The translations under genes and the position numbers were made by a program. A model generated the notes under the pieces. The model was not told the DNA's origin. It did not search any database and saw nothing but the letters and a program-made list of their open reading frames with translations. Source: an uncultured Verrucomicrobiota bacterium (lineage in GTDB: Bacteria > Verrucomicrobiota > Verrucomicrobiia > Limisphaerales > UBA1319). From it: a stretch of DNA of 64,000 nt. Numbering within the stretch: position 1 is the first letter of the stretch; every line of letters begins with the position of its first letter. Shown piece after piece: positions 20,201 through 32,200 of the stretch. The stretch is from contig CAIMWS010000539.1 of assembly GCA_903845125.1 (NCBI GenBank), forward strand, positions 1 to 64,000. Direction: 5' to 3'.

Positions 20201-23200
20201 GATGCAAGACTTTTTCCGCCGCGGCGAACGGGTACGTGCGCGGGGAAGGGGTGGGGATGCTCGTTTTGAAATCCCTCTCCGCCGCCGAGGCGGACGGGGA
20301 TCCCATTTACGGGGTGATCCGCAGCAGCGTGGTCAATCACGGCGGCCGGGCCACCTCGTTGACGGCGCCCAACCCGAAAGCACAGGCGGAGCTGCTGCGG
20401 GCCGCCTATGCCAAGGCGGGGATCGACCCCTGGACCATTGGCTACATTGAGGCGCACGGGACGGGCACCCCGCTGGGCGATCCCATCGAGGTCAACGCCT
20501 TGACCCAGGCTTTCCAGGCGCTCTATGCAGCGGCTGGCGCACCCGGCGTGCGGGAAGCCCATTGCGCTTTGGCTTCGGTCAAAACCAACATTGGCCATCT
20601 CGAACTCGCGGCCGGGGTGGCGGGTGTCATCAAGGTGCTGCTCCAGCTGCGGCATGGCCTCCTGGTCCAGGGTCTCCATTGCGAGCGGATTAATCCCTAT
20701 ATCAAACTGGAGGGCACGCCATTCTATTTGCTTCCGGAGAATCGGCCGTGGCCGCAGGTGATGGGTGGGGATGGCCGTCCCTTGCCACGCCGCGCCGGGG
20801 TCAGCTCCTTTGGCTTTGGTGGAGTCAATGCGCACCTGGTGCTCGAGGAATATGTGCCGCCCGCTGAGGCGCGGCCAGCCGCGGCCGGACCGCTCCCTCC
20901 ACCGCTGGTGCTGCTTTCCGCCCGGAACCCGGAGCGCCTCCAGGAGGCCGTCGCGAATCTCCATGGTTTTCTCCGGCGCCACCCAGGCACGGCGCTCGGG
21001 GATCTGGCTTATACCCTGCAAATTGGCCGGGAGGAAATGGAAGCCCGCCTGGCCTTGAGCGCAGGGTCGATCGATGAACTCCAGGTGAAGCTGCAGCAGG
21101 TTATCAACGGCCAGAACGATGTCGAAGGCTGCCTCCGAGGTTTGGTGGCCGGCCCGGGTGGCGGTTCCGGGCCGGCTTCCCTGACGCTCCGGGCGGATTC
21201 CCAAACCGATCCGGGACGTCTGGCGTCCCACTGGGTCAACGGGGGCCGGGTGGATTGGTGCACCAGCCAGGCCGGTTGCCGGAGGATTCGTTTGCCGGCT
21301 TATCCTTTTGCGCGGGAGCGTTATTGGCGGGGGGAGGTTGCCAGCGCCGCCAACGGCCTTCCGGCGGCCGAGCCGGAGGCCACCGTATTTATCCCACAAT
21401 GGGAGGACGCGGGATCCTGGGTGCAGCCCACGGCCTTGCGGGCCCCAAGCACGGTGGTGATTGTAGAATCCGGAACCGCCTTTGGTTTGCCGCAGGCGCT
21501 CGCCGAACATTGCCGGCAACGGTTTCCCGGTGCCGCCATCCTCCGCATCCAGATCGGCGATCAGACCGGCAGCGGGAGTCCTGGTGAATGGCGCTGTGGA
21601 CGTGATGATGCCGGAGGGTTCGAGGCCTGCCTGGGAGATTGGGCCGCGATTGACACCCTGTTTTTCATCGCCAACGAGGAGCCGCTGGACCCGGATTGGC
21701 CCGCTCAGGATGAGGTTCAATTGCTGCGGTTGGCCAAGGCGGTCAAGCGCCGGCTTTCCGGTGCGAGCCAGGCTGCGTGCTTCATATTGACCGTGGATAA
21801 TTATCGGGTGGCCGATTCCGCCGTCCATCCCCGGGGTGGCGGTTTGACGGGATTGGCTTATGCCATTGCCCAGGGGGATCACCGCCTGCAGGTGCGGAAT
21901 ATCGATTTGTCCGCGGCCGATGCGGACCGCCGGGAATCGCTTCCGGCCTTACTGGATGCCATCTTGTCCGAGCCCCCCTCGCATCGGGGTGAAGTGATTA
22001 AATTTTTTGCGGGGCAGCGTTACCGCCAGACACTCATCCCCTTGGCGTGGCCCGGCGGATCGCCAAAAGGATTCCGCCCCAACGAGGTTTACGTCATTCT
22101 TGGTGGCAGCGGGCTGGTGGGGGATTTAGTAACGCGGATCCTGATACAACGGTTCCAGGCCAGGATCATTTGGCTGGGGCGGAGCCCGGAGGACCACCCG
22201 GGCATCCGCGCCCGGCTGGACTCCTATCAGGGACTGCCCGGGAAGCCCATTTACCGGCAAGCAGACGCCCTGGATTTGGCGTCCTTGCGGGGCGCGGTGG
22301 AGCGGATCAGGGGGGACTATGGGGAGATCCATGGGGCACTGTTCGCGGGCAATGTCTTTTCTTTTGACAATTCGGTGGCGGAGACGACGGAGCTGGATTT
22401 TACCCGCATTCTGGGGATCAAAACCAAGGGCAGCCTCAACTTTGTGGAGGCCTTCAAGGAGGTGCCCCTGGGCTTCATGTGCTTTTTCTCCTCCGCGCAG
22501 GCCTATTCGTTTTCGGGTGCGGCCGCTTTGTCGGCTTACGCGGCGGGCATCACTTTCACCGATTCCCTGGTGCGATCGCTTGGGGAAAGTGCGGCCTTTC
22601 CCGTCGGCACCGTCAACTGGGGCTTTTGGGAATCTTCAAGGGAAGGCCCATCCGCCGTGGGCAACGCCGGCTTCCTGGATGCGGCCACTGGGGTGGATGC
22701 CTTGGATCGGTTCATTGGTTTGCTGCGGGAGCGGGTGCTCAGCCAAATTTTATGCCTGAAAACGTCGCCGGCCGTCCGCGGCTTGATGCCGATCCACGGG
22801 GATCGGTTGACGCTGGCTGTCGGGACCGTGGTGGTGCAAAACCCAGCGGCGCTGGCGCGGGCCGGCTACGTCGGCTACGAGCGGCCGCCGCTGGCGGATA
22901 TCCCGGGGGCGGACGAATTCGAGGCATGGATGGTCAAACTGCTGGAGGCGCAGATGCGGGATATGGCACTTCCCGCCGGGGAGGAGGCAGCGGTGACGCC
23001 CGGATTGCGGATGTGGCTGAGGCAAACCCGCCGCCTGCTGGAGGAGAAACGGGCGTTGGTCGATGCCTCCGCGGGCGCCGCCAGCGTGTGGGCAGCCTGG
23101 GAGTTGCGGAAACCGATCCTGCGGCAGGAACGGCAGCTCCAGGCGCAAATCCTATTGGCGGAGGAATGTTTGCGGAAGCTGCCCGCCGCCCTGCGCGGAG

Positions 23201-26200
23201 AAATCAGGCCGACGGAGATATTGTTCCCGGCTGGCTCCATGGAAAAGGTGGAACCGGTTTATGCGGATAACAGCCAGTTCACCTATTTCAGCACGGTCGT
23301 GGCGGATGCCGTTCTGGCGTTCCTGGAGCAGCGGCGGGAGTTCGATCCCGGTTGCCGCGTCCGGATTCTCGAAATCGGGGCCGGGACCGGGGGCACCACC
23401 GCGGTGGTTTTGGCCAGCCTCCGGGGATGGGAACCTTTCATCGAGGAATATTGCTATACGGATGTGTCGCACGCCTTTCTGGCGCACGGGGAGCGCCGTT
23501 TTGCTTCCGGGCGGCCCTTCCTCAAGTTCCGGTTGCTGGATATCGAACAGGCACCGGCGGGGAGTGAGGAGGGCTGGGGAACCTACGACCTGGTCCTGGC
23601 GGCTAATGTGCTGCATGCCACCCAGGATATCCGGCGCACCATCCGGCACGCCAAGGCGGCGTTGAAACGCCATGGGCAGCTCATTCTGGATGAGATCGCC
23701 GGACCCTCAATTTTTGCGCATCTCACTTTTGGCCTGCTGCCGGGCTGGTGGCGGTTTGAAGACTCTGCGCTCCGCATTCCGGGGAGTCCCGGCCTGTATC
23801 CCGAAACCTGGCAACGCGTGTTGCGGGAAGAGGGCTTTGAAACGATCGCGTTTCCGGCCCGGGAGGCGCATCGCTTTGGGCAGCAGGTGATCGTGGCCGG
23901 CAGCGATGGCGTGATCCGGTTGGAAAAACGCGCCGGCCGGGAAGCCGGCGAAAAAACCGTGGAACCAAGGGAGGCGGCCAAACCCACGGGAGCCAATCCG
24001 GGCTTGGCGGGCGGCTCGGTTAAGCAACGCATCACGGGGATCCTCTCGGAATTCTTAAGGATTCCCGAATCCCAGCTATTAGCCGGCACACCGTTCTCCG
24101 ATTATGGAGTGGATTCAATTCTGGGCATCAACTTTGTGGACCGGCTCAGCGCGGAACTAGGGCTTTCGTTGAACTCGGCGATATTGTTTGAACACTCAAC
24201 CATTGATCGATTGAGCGCTTTTCTTGCTGAAAATTACCCGGACCAGGTCCTGGCGGGCAGGTCCCAGGCCGTGGTTTCTTCGGCGGCGCCTATACCCGCC
24301 GCCACCGCGCCGAAAAAGGCTGATTTCCAGGCCGAAGTGAGCACCGGGGAAATCGCGGTGATCGGCATGGCGGGGCAGTTTCCGGGTGCCAAAGATGTGG
24401 AATCCCTATGGCGGAATCTGGTCGATGGCCAGGCGGTGGTGCAGGATTTGCCGGCGCACTACCTGGATGCCGGGCAGGTATTCGACGGCTTCGATAAAGC
24501 CCGGGAATTGAGCTGCCGGCGGGGTGGGATCCTGGAGGACCGGGCCTGTTTTGATCCGCTTTTTTTCAATATTTCACCCCGCGAGGCGGAGTCGATGAAC
24601 CCCCACCAGCGTTTGATACTCCAGGAAAGCTGGAAAGCGCTGGAGGACGCCGGGATCAATCCCAGAAGCCTGGGTGGGGCGAAGGCCGGCCTGTTCATTG
24701 GCGCCGAACCGTGCGGTTACGAGCACGAGTCGTTCACGGGCGCCTCGGATGCGATCATCGCCTCCCGGCTCTCCTATTTTCTGGATCTGAAGGGGCCGGC
24801 GTTGGTGGTGAACACGGGGTGCTCCTCCTCCGCGACGGCGATTCACCTGGCGTGTGAAAGCCTGCGCCAGGGCGAGTCGCAATTGGCAATCGCCGGGGGC
24901 GTGTTCGCGGTGCTGGGCCAGGAGTTGCTGGTCCGCCTGTCCGCCATGGACATGCTTTCGCTGACCAGCGCCTGCCATTCCTTCGATGCGGAGGCGGATG
25001 GGACGGTGTTTTCCGAGGGGGTGGGAGTGGTGGTGCTCAAACGGCTGGCTGACGCCATTGCCGATGGCGATCCGATTTATGGAGTGATCCCCGCCTCCGG
25101 CATGAACCAGGATGGCGCGAGCAACGGCATCACGGCGCCGAATGGCAAGGCGCAGGAGTCCTTGCTGGTCGATGTTTACCGGCGTTTCCATATCGACCCC
25201 GAACGGTTCAGCTACGTGGAAGCCCATGGCACGGGGACCCGGTTGGGCGATCCGGTGGAGGCCAACGCCCTGGCGCGCGCATTCGGGCAGTTCACGGCCA
25301 GGCGGCACTTTTGCGCCGTCGGCAGTGTGAAGGCTGCGCTGGGGCACACCTCGGCCGCCGCGGGGGTGATTGGCCTGATCAAGGTGCTGCTCATGATGCG
25401 GCATGGGAAGCTGCCCGGGATGCCTCATTTCAAACGCCTGAATCCGTTGATCGAGTTTGAAAATTCCGCCTTTTATGTGAACGAAACGGTCCAGGATTGG
25501 CCGGCCGCCAGCGGCCAGCCCCGGTTCGCCGCGGTGAATTCTTTTGGGCACAGCGGCACCAACGTCCACCTGGTGGTCCGATCCCATGAGGTGCCGCTGC
25601 CGGTGGCCAGCGCGGGCGGTCCCCAGGTGATTGTCCTGTCCGCCAAAGACGGGGATCGCCTGAAGGAAGCCGCCGGAAGGCTGGCGGCGTTTGTGGACCA
25701 GAATCCTACGGTCGATTTGCGGGCGCTGGCCTGCACCCTGCAAGTGGGCCGGGAGAGCATGCGGGAGCGGCTGGCCTTGATCGTGGACGAGGCGGCCGAA
25801 TTGCCAGCCAAACTCAAGGCGTGGATCCGCGGGGAAGGTCCGGTGGCAGCCTGCTGGCGGGGGACCGCGGATCCGGCGGACCGCGCCCTGCAATTGCTGC
25901 AAACGGATGAGGCCTCCCGCGACCTGCCAGCCCGGTGGATGGCCCAGGGCAAATTAGACCCGTTAGCCGAGCTGTGGACGCTCGGGGCCGACGTCGATTG
26001 GCAGCTGCTTTACCAGCACGACCGTCCGGTGCGGCTGCGGCTGCCGACCTATCCGTTTGCGAGGGAACATTACTGGGCGCCCAAGCGGGGCCCGGGGAGT
26101 GGGTCGGCAGCCCTCCGGCCCAGGCCACCGGCGGAGGAAGAACGGATTCTCTGTTTTGAAGAAAACTGGGAGCCATTGGCTGCAAACGCCAGCCCGCTGA

Positions 26201-29200
26201 ACCCTCCGGCGAACCGGATCCAAACGCTGGTCTGCCTGCTTTCCGATCCGCAACACCAGGAGGCCTTTAGCCGGGCCATGCATGCCCTTGCTCCGTCCGC
26301 CCGGGTGGTTTTCCTGGGTCAGGCAGACGTGGGACCGGGCAGGGACGCCGAGGCCTTCGGGAAGGCTTGGTCCAAATTGGGGCCCGGCGATGCTTTCATT
26401 TATCTGTGGCCGGTGGAAGACCGCCGACTGATTACGGACATTCTGCCCCTGGCCGGCCTCCTGCAGGCGGTTTCCCAAGGCGGTACCAAGCCCGGCCGCG
26501 TGATTTTCGCGGGTGGTTATGCGGATGGTTGGGAGCGATGCCACCTGGAATCGTGGATCGGGATCGAGCGATCCCTGGGGCTGGTTTTGCCGGAAGTCCA
26601 GGCGGCCGTGCTGGCCGCCCAGGCCGGCCTTGGCGATCCCGTGAGCATGGCAACCTGGGCGGATCGGATCTGGCGAATGCTCGGCCAGGATAAACTGGAG
26701 AGCGTGCGTTATGAAGGCGGGATTGGCCATGCCCTCCGGTTTCGCGAGTTGAACCTGGTAGCCGTGGCCGCGCCCCGGTTGGACGGCAAAACCCTATTGA
26801 TCACGGGTGGTGGCGGTGGCCTGGGCTTGAGGATGGCCAAATGGCTGGCGGCGAAATGGCGCGTTAACCTGGTGCTTACCGGGCGTTCGCCGTGGTCGGC
26901 CGACCGGCAGGGCATGCTGGACGGGATTCAGCGCTTGGGGTGCCGGGTCCATTATGGCCAGGCTGATGTGTGCGATGTCCAGGCGATGGCGGCCGTTTTA
27001 CAGGAGGCCAGGAATAAACTGGGGCCGATCCATGGAGTCATTCACGCCGCCGGGATCAAGGATACCCGCACGGTTTTTGAAAAAAGCCCGGCTGAGCTGC
27101 AGGCGGTGATGGATCCCAAAGTCAAAGGCACCCTGGTCCTGGATGAAGTGCTGGCGCAGGATCCCCTGGAGTTCGTATGCTACTGCTCTTCCAGCGCGGC
27201 CATCCTCGGGGATTTTGGCGCGTGCGATTACGCGATGGGCAACCGTTTTCAAATGGCCTATGCCGCCCACCGGAACTTATTGGCGGCCGAAGGCAGGCGC
27301 CAGGGCAGGACGTGCGCCATTTGCTGGACGATGTGGCGGGGGACGGGCATGGGCAGCCGGGGGGGCGAGGAAACCGCGCTTGGTCTCAAAGCCAGCGGGC
27401 AGCGGCCGTTGGACCCGGAGGAAGGGCTCGAGTTGTTTGGGCAATTGCTGGCGCAAGATAAAGGGCAGTGCATCGTGCTGGCGGGCAGGGCCGCGCAGGT
27501 CCGGCGCGCCCTGCGTTGCGATTCCGTGCCGGCTGCCCCCGTGCGGAATGCGGCTCAACCGGCCGGAGCATCCGCTGCCATCCTGGCTCCGGGGACCCTG
27601 GAGGAAAAGCTGCTATCGGATTTGGGAGAACAACTCAGCCAGCTATTCAAGATCCCCACCACCCGGCTTGGCAGTTCCCAGAACTTCGCCGATTTCGGAA
27701 TCGACTCCATCGGCTTGGCCGAGCTGGCCCGCCTGCTTTCCAAGCGTTACGGGATCGAACTCTCGCCGTCGGTGTTTTTTGGCCATTCAACGCTCGACGC
27801 GGTGACCCGCTACTTAAGCGAAAAACACGCGGCGATGGCGGGCGCGTTTTTTAATCGCCCACCATCCGTTCCTGAAAACAGACCGGTTGAGCCTCCGCCA
27901 TGGCCCGTTCCTGCGCCAGCCGGCCACCAGCCTGCCATGGTTCCGGAACCGATCGCGATTATCGGGATGAGCGGACGATTTCCCGGTGCGCGGGGCGTCG
28001 AGGAGATGTGGCAAATTCTTTTCGAGGGGCGGAATGCGGTCACCGAGATGCCCGCGGACCGGTTTGAACAACCGGCGGGGAGCGGCGGCCTGAAGGGGGA
28101 TCCAGCCCAGGCCAGCCGTCCCAGCTGCGGGTGTATTCCCGGGGTCCGGGAATTTGACCCGGTCTTTTTTGAAATATCGCCCGCGGAGGCGGAGGAGATG
28201 GATCCGCGCCAGCGGTTGCTGCTCCAGGAGGGGTGGAACGCCCTGGAGGACGCCGGATTCGGGCCGGAGCAGCTGGCGCGGCAACGGATCGGGATGTTCG
28301 TCGGGGTGGAGGAAGGGGATTATCCGCGCCGGGCCGCCGAGGGGAGCATCACGGCCAATCACACCGGCATCCTGGCTGCCCGCCTCGCCTATTTCCTAAA
28401 TTTGAAGGGGCCGGTCATGGCCATCAACACGAGCTGTTCCTCCTCGCTGGTGGCTGTGCATCAGGCTTGCCAAACCCTGCGCAGCGGGGAGTGTGATGCC
28501 GTCCTGGCCGCCGGGGTCAACCTGATCCTCAACCCGGACAATTTATTGGCCATGGCCCAGGCGGGGATGTTGTCGCCGGATGGAACCTGTTTTGCGTTCG
28601 ACCGCCGGGCCAGCGGGATGGTGCCGGGAGAAGCGGTGGTGGCGATCGTCCTCAAACCCTTCAGACAGGCGGTCGCCGATGGCGACCCCATTCATGCGGT
28701 GATCCTCGGCAGCGGGATCAACTACGATGGCAAAACCAATGGGATCACGGCGCCCAGCGGGGTGGCGCAAGCGGAATTGTTGCGGAAGGTGTGGGAAAAG
28801 GCCGGCATCCAGCCGCAGCAGATGGAGTATATCGTGGCGCACGGCACGGGCACGCGGCTGGGGGATCCGGTGGAAGTCAACGCCCTGGCCGAGGCGTTCC
28901 ACGGCGCCCCCGCGGTGCCGGCGTCATGTGCCTTGACCTCCTGCAAAACCAATTTCGGCCATACCTTTGCCGCCTCAGGCCTGGTGAGCCTCGTGGCTTT
29001 GGTCCAGGCGATGCGGCACCAGACCATTCCCGCCAGCCTTCACTGCCGGGAACCCAACGAGTTCATTCATTGGGAGGGCCGCCCGTTTTATGTCAGCCTC
29101 GCGAACCAAACCTGGCGGTCCAGTCCGGGCCGCGCCAGGATCGGCGGTGTCAGCGCCTTTGGGATGAGCGGAACCAATGCCCATGTGGTGGTCCGTGATC

Positions 29201-32200
29201 ACGCGGTGGTGGAGGCTCCACAGCCGGAGCTTCCCGGCCATTATCTCCTGGCCTGGTCCGCCAAAACGGCGGAAGCCTTGCGGGAAAGGATTTTGCAGTT
29301 CGTGCACTGGGTCGAAACGCGGCGCTTCACGAACCAGCAGCTGCCGGCCATCAGCCGCACTTTGTTGCTCGGAAGGCATTCCTTCGCCCATCGTTGCGCC
29401 GTGGTGGTGCGCCACCTGGAAGAGGCCGTTGAGGCGCTGGCGGCGTTCGAGGCGACCGGGGCGATCCAGGAATCCCCCCGGCCCGGGATTTTTAAGGGGA
29501 CCGTGGAAAAAGTATTTCGTTCCGGGGGAACGGTCCCGGAGCGGGATGACCTGCCGCCCGCCAAGTTCCTCCCGGCCGATGGCCAAGCGGCTGGTTTGGC
29601 GGACTCCCTGTGCCTTGCGGCGGAGCAATGGTGCCGGGGAGCAGAAATCGACTGGGCGCAGTTCCTGGATCCAAACCATTCCCAGCGGCTGCATCTGCCA
29701 GGCTACCCGTTTTCAAGGCGGTCCTACTGGCTGGAATCGGGTGCTGAATCCAAGGCCAAAAAGGAGGAGCCGATGCCGGCGCGGAAAGCACCGACTACAA
29801 CCTGGTGGCAGTTGTCCGTGGCGAACGCGGAGGCGGCCCAGCAACTGCTCGCGACCCCAGCGGGGGACATGGATCGTCACCTGGCGGGTTTGCTGGCGGC
29901 TACGCTCCATAGTCTGGGGCTGCGGGAAGAGGATCAACGCCTGGTGCAATCAACCGCCAGGAAGAACGCACCCGCCTATCTGGAGCGCTGGCTTGAAGAA
30001 AGCCGCCGCCTGCTTGGGGAGTCGGGCGAATCCGGGGCCGGGGTACGGCCGCTGGCGTCGGTGTGGGCCGAATGGGATGCCGCCAAGGTTCGGTGGATGG
30101 ATGATGCCTGCTTGAAGGCCCAAGCCAGCCTGGTGGAACATTGTTTGCGGGCCCTGCCCGAAATCCTTCGGGGAGAGCGCCGGGCAACGGATGTGCTGTT
30201 CCCGGATTATTCCGTGGAATTGGTGGAAGCGGTTTACCGCAACCATCCGGTGGCCGATTTATTCAACGATGCCGTTGGCCAGGCCGCGGCCGCCTGGATT
30301 GAGCACCGGCTCGGGCGGGATCCGGGCGCGCGGATCCGGGTGCTGGAAATTGGGGCCGGCACCGGTGGGACCACCGCGGCCGTCCTGCCGCTGCTGGCGC
30401 CTTTCAAAGAGCATCTCGAGGAATACTGCTACACGGACATTTCCAAGGCCTTTCTCATCCCGGCCGGGTCGAAGTTCGTGCCCGCGCATCCGTTTGTGGT
30501 CCCGAGGCTCTTTGATGTCTCCCAGCCCGTGGCTGGACAAGGCATTGCCCCGTATTCCTACGACCTGGTGATTGCGGCCAACGTGCTGCATGCCACGCCG
30601 GATATCCGGCGGGCGATCCGGAATGCGGGTTCGACCTTGCGTCCCGGTGGGGTATTGATACTCAACGAACTGAGCGCCAACGGATGGTTTACGCACCTGA
30701 CCTTCGGCCTGCTCGAGGGGTGGTGGCTGCACCAGGACGAGGCGCTCCGGCTGCGCGGCTGCCCGGCGGTTGCCTCCGATACGTGGCACCGCCTGTTAAC
30801 CGAGGAAGGTTTTGTCCAGGTGCACTTTCCCCTGGAGCAAGGGCACGGCCTCGGCCAGCAGGTCATTGTGGCGGAGAAGGGGGGAGCGCTCCCGGGATTG
30901 CCGATGGGCGGCCTGGGTGGTTCCCCCGAGCCAGCCAGCGCCAAGGCCGGCCCCGAAGCCCCGGCGGTGGCCGGTGAGAAAGCGTTGAGCAAACTGGCCA
31001 TCGACCATTTCAAGCAGTTGGTGGGGGCCGCCTTGAAGATGGCGCCGAATGACATTGACCCGGCGGCCCCCTTGGAGGGGTATGGCATGGATTCCTTGAT
31101 GATCGGGAAAGTCATGGCGAGGCTCCGGGAGGCATTTGAGGATATCCCCAGCACGCTGCTGTTCGAGATCCAGACGGTGGCCGCATTGGCGGAATACTTC
31201 CTATCCCACCGCAAGGCGGAAATGATGGACCGGCTGGGTTTCAAGCCCGTGGCCGCTGAAAGCCCCCGGCCGGCAGCCGCAGGAAACGGCCATGAACCGG
31301 GAGCGATCACCCGGGCCGGTCCGCCAGTTGCCCAGGCCACACCGGCCGGCCCGCGGGAAGCCATTGCGATCATCGGCATGAGCGGGCATTTCCCTTCCGC
31401 CCCCGACCTGGGAACGTATTGGGAGAATTTGAAGGCGGGCAAGGATTGCATCACGGAGATTCCGCCTGAGCGCTGGTCCCTGGACGGTTTTTTCCACCCC
31501 GATATGGAAGAGGCGATCGAGGCGGGGAAGAGCTACTGCAAATGGGGCGGCTTTCTGGAAGGGTTTTGGAACTTCGATCCGCTTTTCTTTAACCTTTCCC
31601 CGCGCCTGGCCCTCGAAATGGATCCCCAGGAGCGCCTGTTTGTGCAGGCCGCTTGGGAGGCGCTGGAGGACGCTGGTTACACCCGGGATGGCCTGGCTAG
31701 ACAATACGATGGCCGGGTGGGGGTTTTCACCGGCGTTTCGCATACCGAGTTTAATGTGCTGGGACCGGATTTGTGGCGGGCGGGCCAACAGATCTACCCG
31801 CGGACTTCGTTCGGGTCCGTGGCCAATCGCGTTTCGTTCCTGTTCAACCTGAAAGGGCCCAGCGTGCCGGTCGATACGATGTGCTCCTCCGCGCTCACGG
31901 CGATCCACGCGGCTTGCGAGTCCATCCTGCGGGGCGAGTGCGCCCTGGCCATTGCGGGCGCGGTGAACCTCTGCCTCCACCCCTCCACCTATGTGGCCCT
32001 GTGCGCTTCCCGGCTGCTTTCCAAGAGTGCCAAATGCTGCAGCTTTGGCTTGGGGGATGATGGCTATGTCCCCGCCGAGGGCGTTGGAGTGCTGCTCCTC
32101 AAGAAGTTTTCGGAAGCGGTCCGGGACCGGGATCGCATCCATGCGATCATCCGCGGCACCGCGGTGAACCATGGGGGGCGCACCAATGGATATACGGTTC

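Noticed and set aside
18967-21882. A 971-codon antisense ORF, and similar long antisense ORFs at 1570-3525, 13846-15741, 31201-32946 and 35020-37143
   Set aside because: They lie opposite conserved KS, DH and A domains and show Arg/Pro/Gly/His-rich sequence with no domain pattern. GC-rich codon usage on the coding strand explains them.
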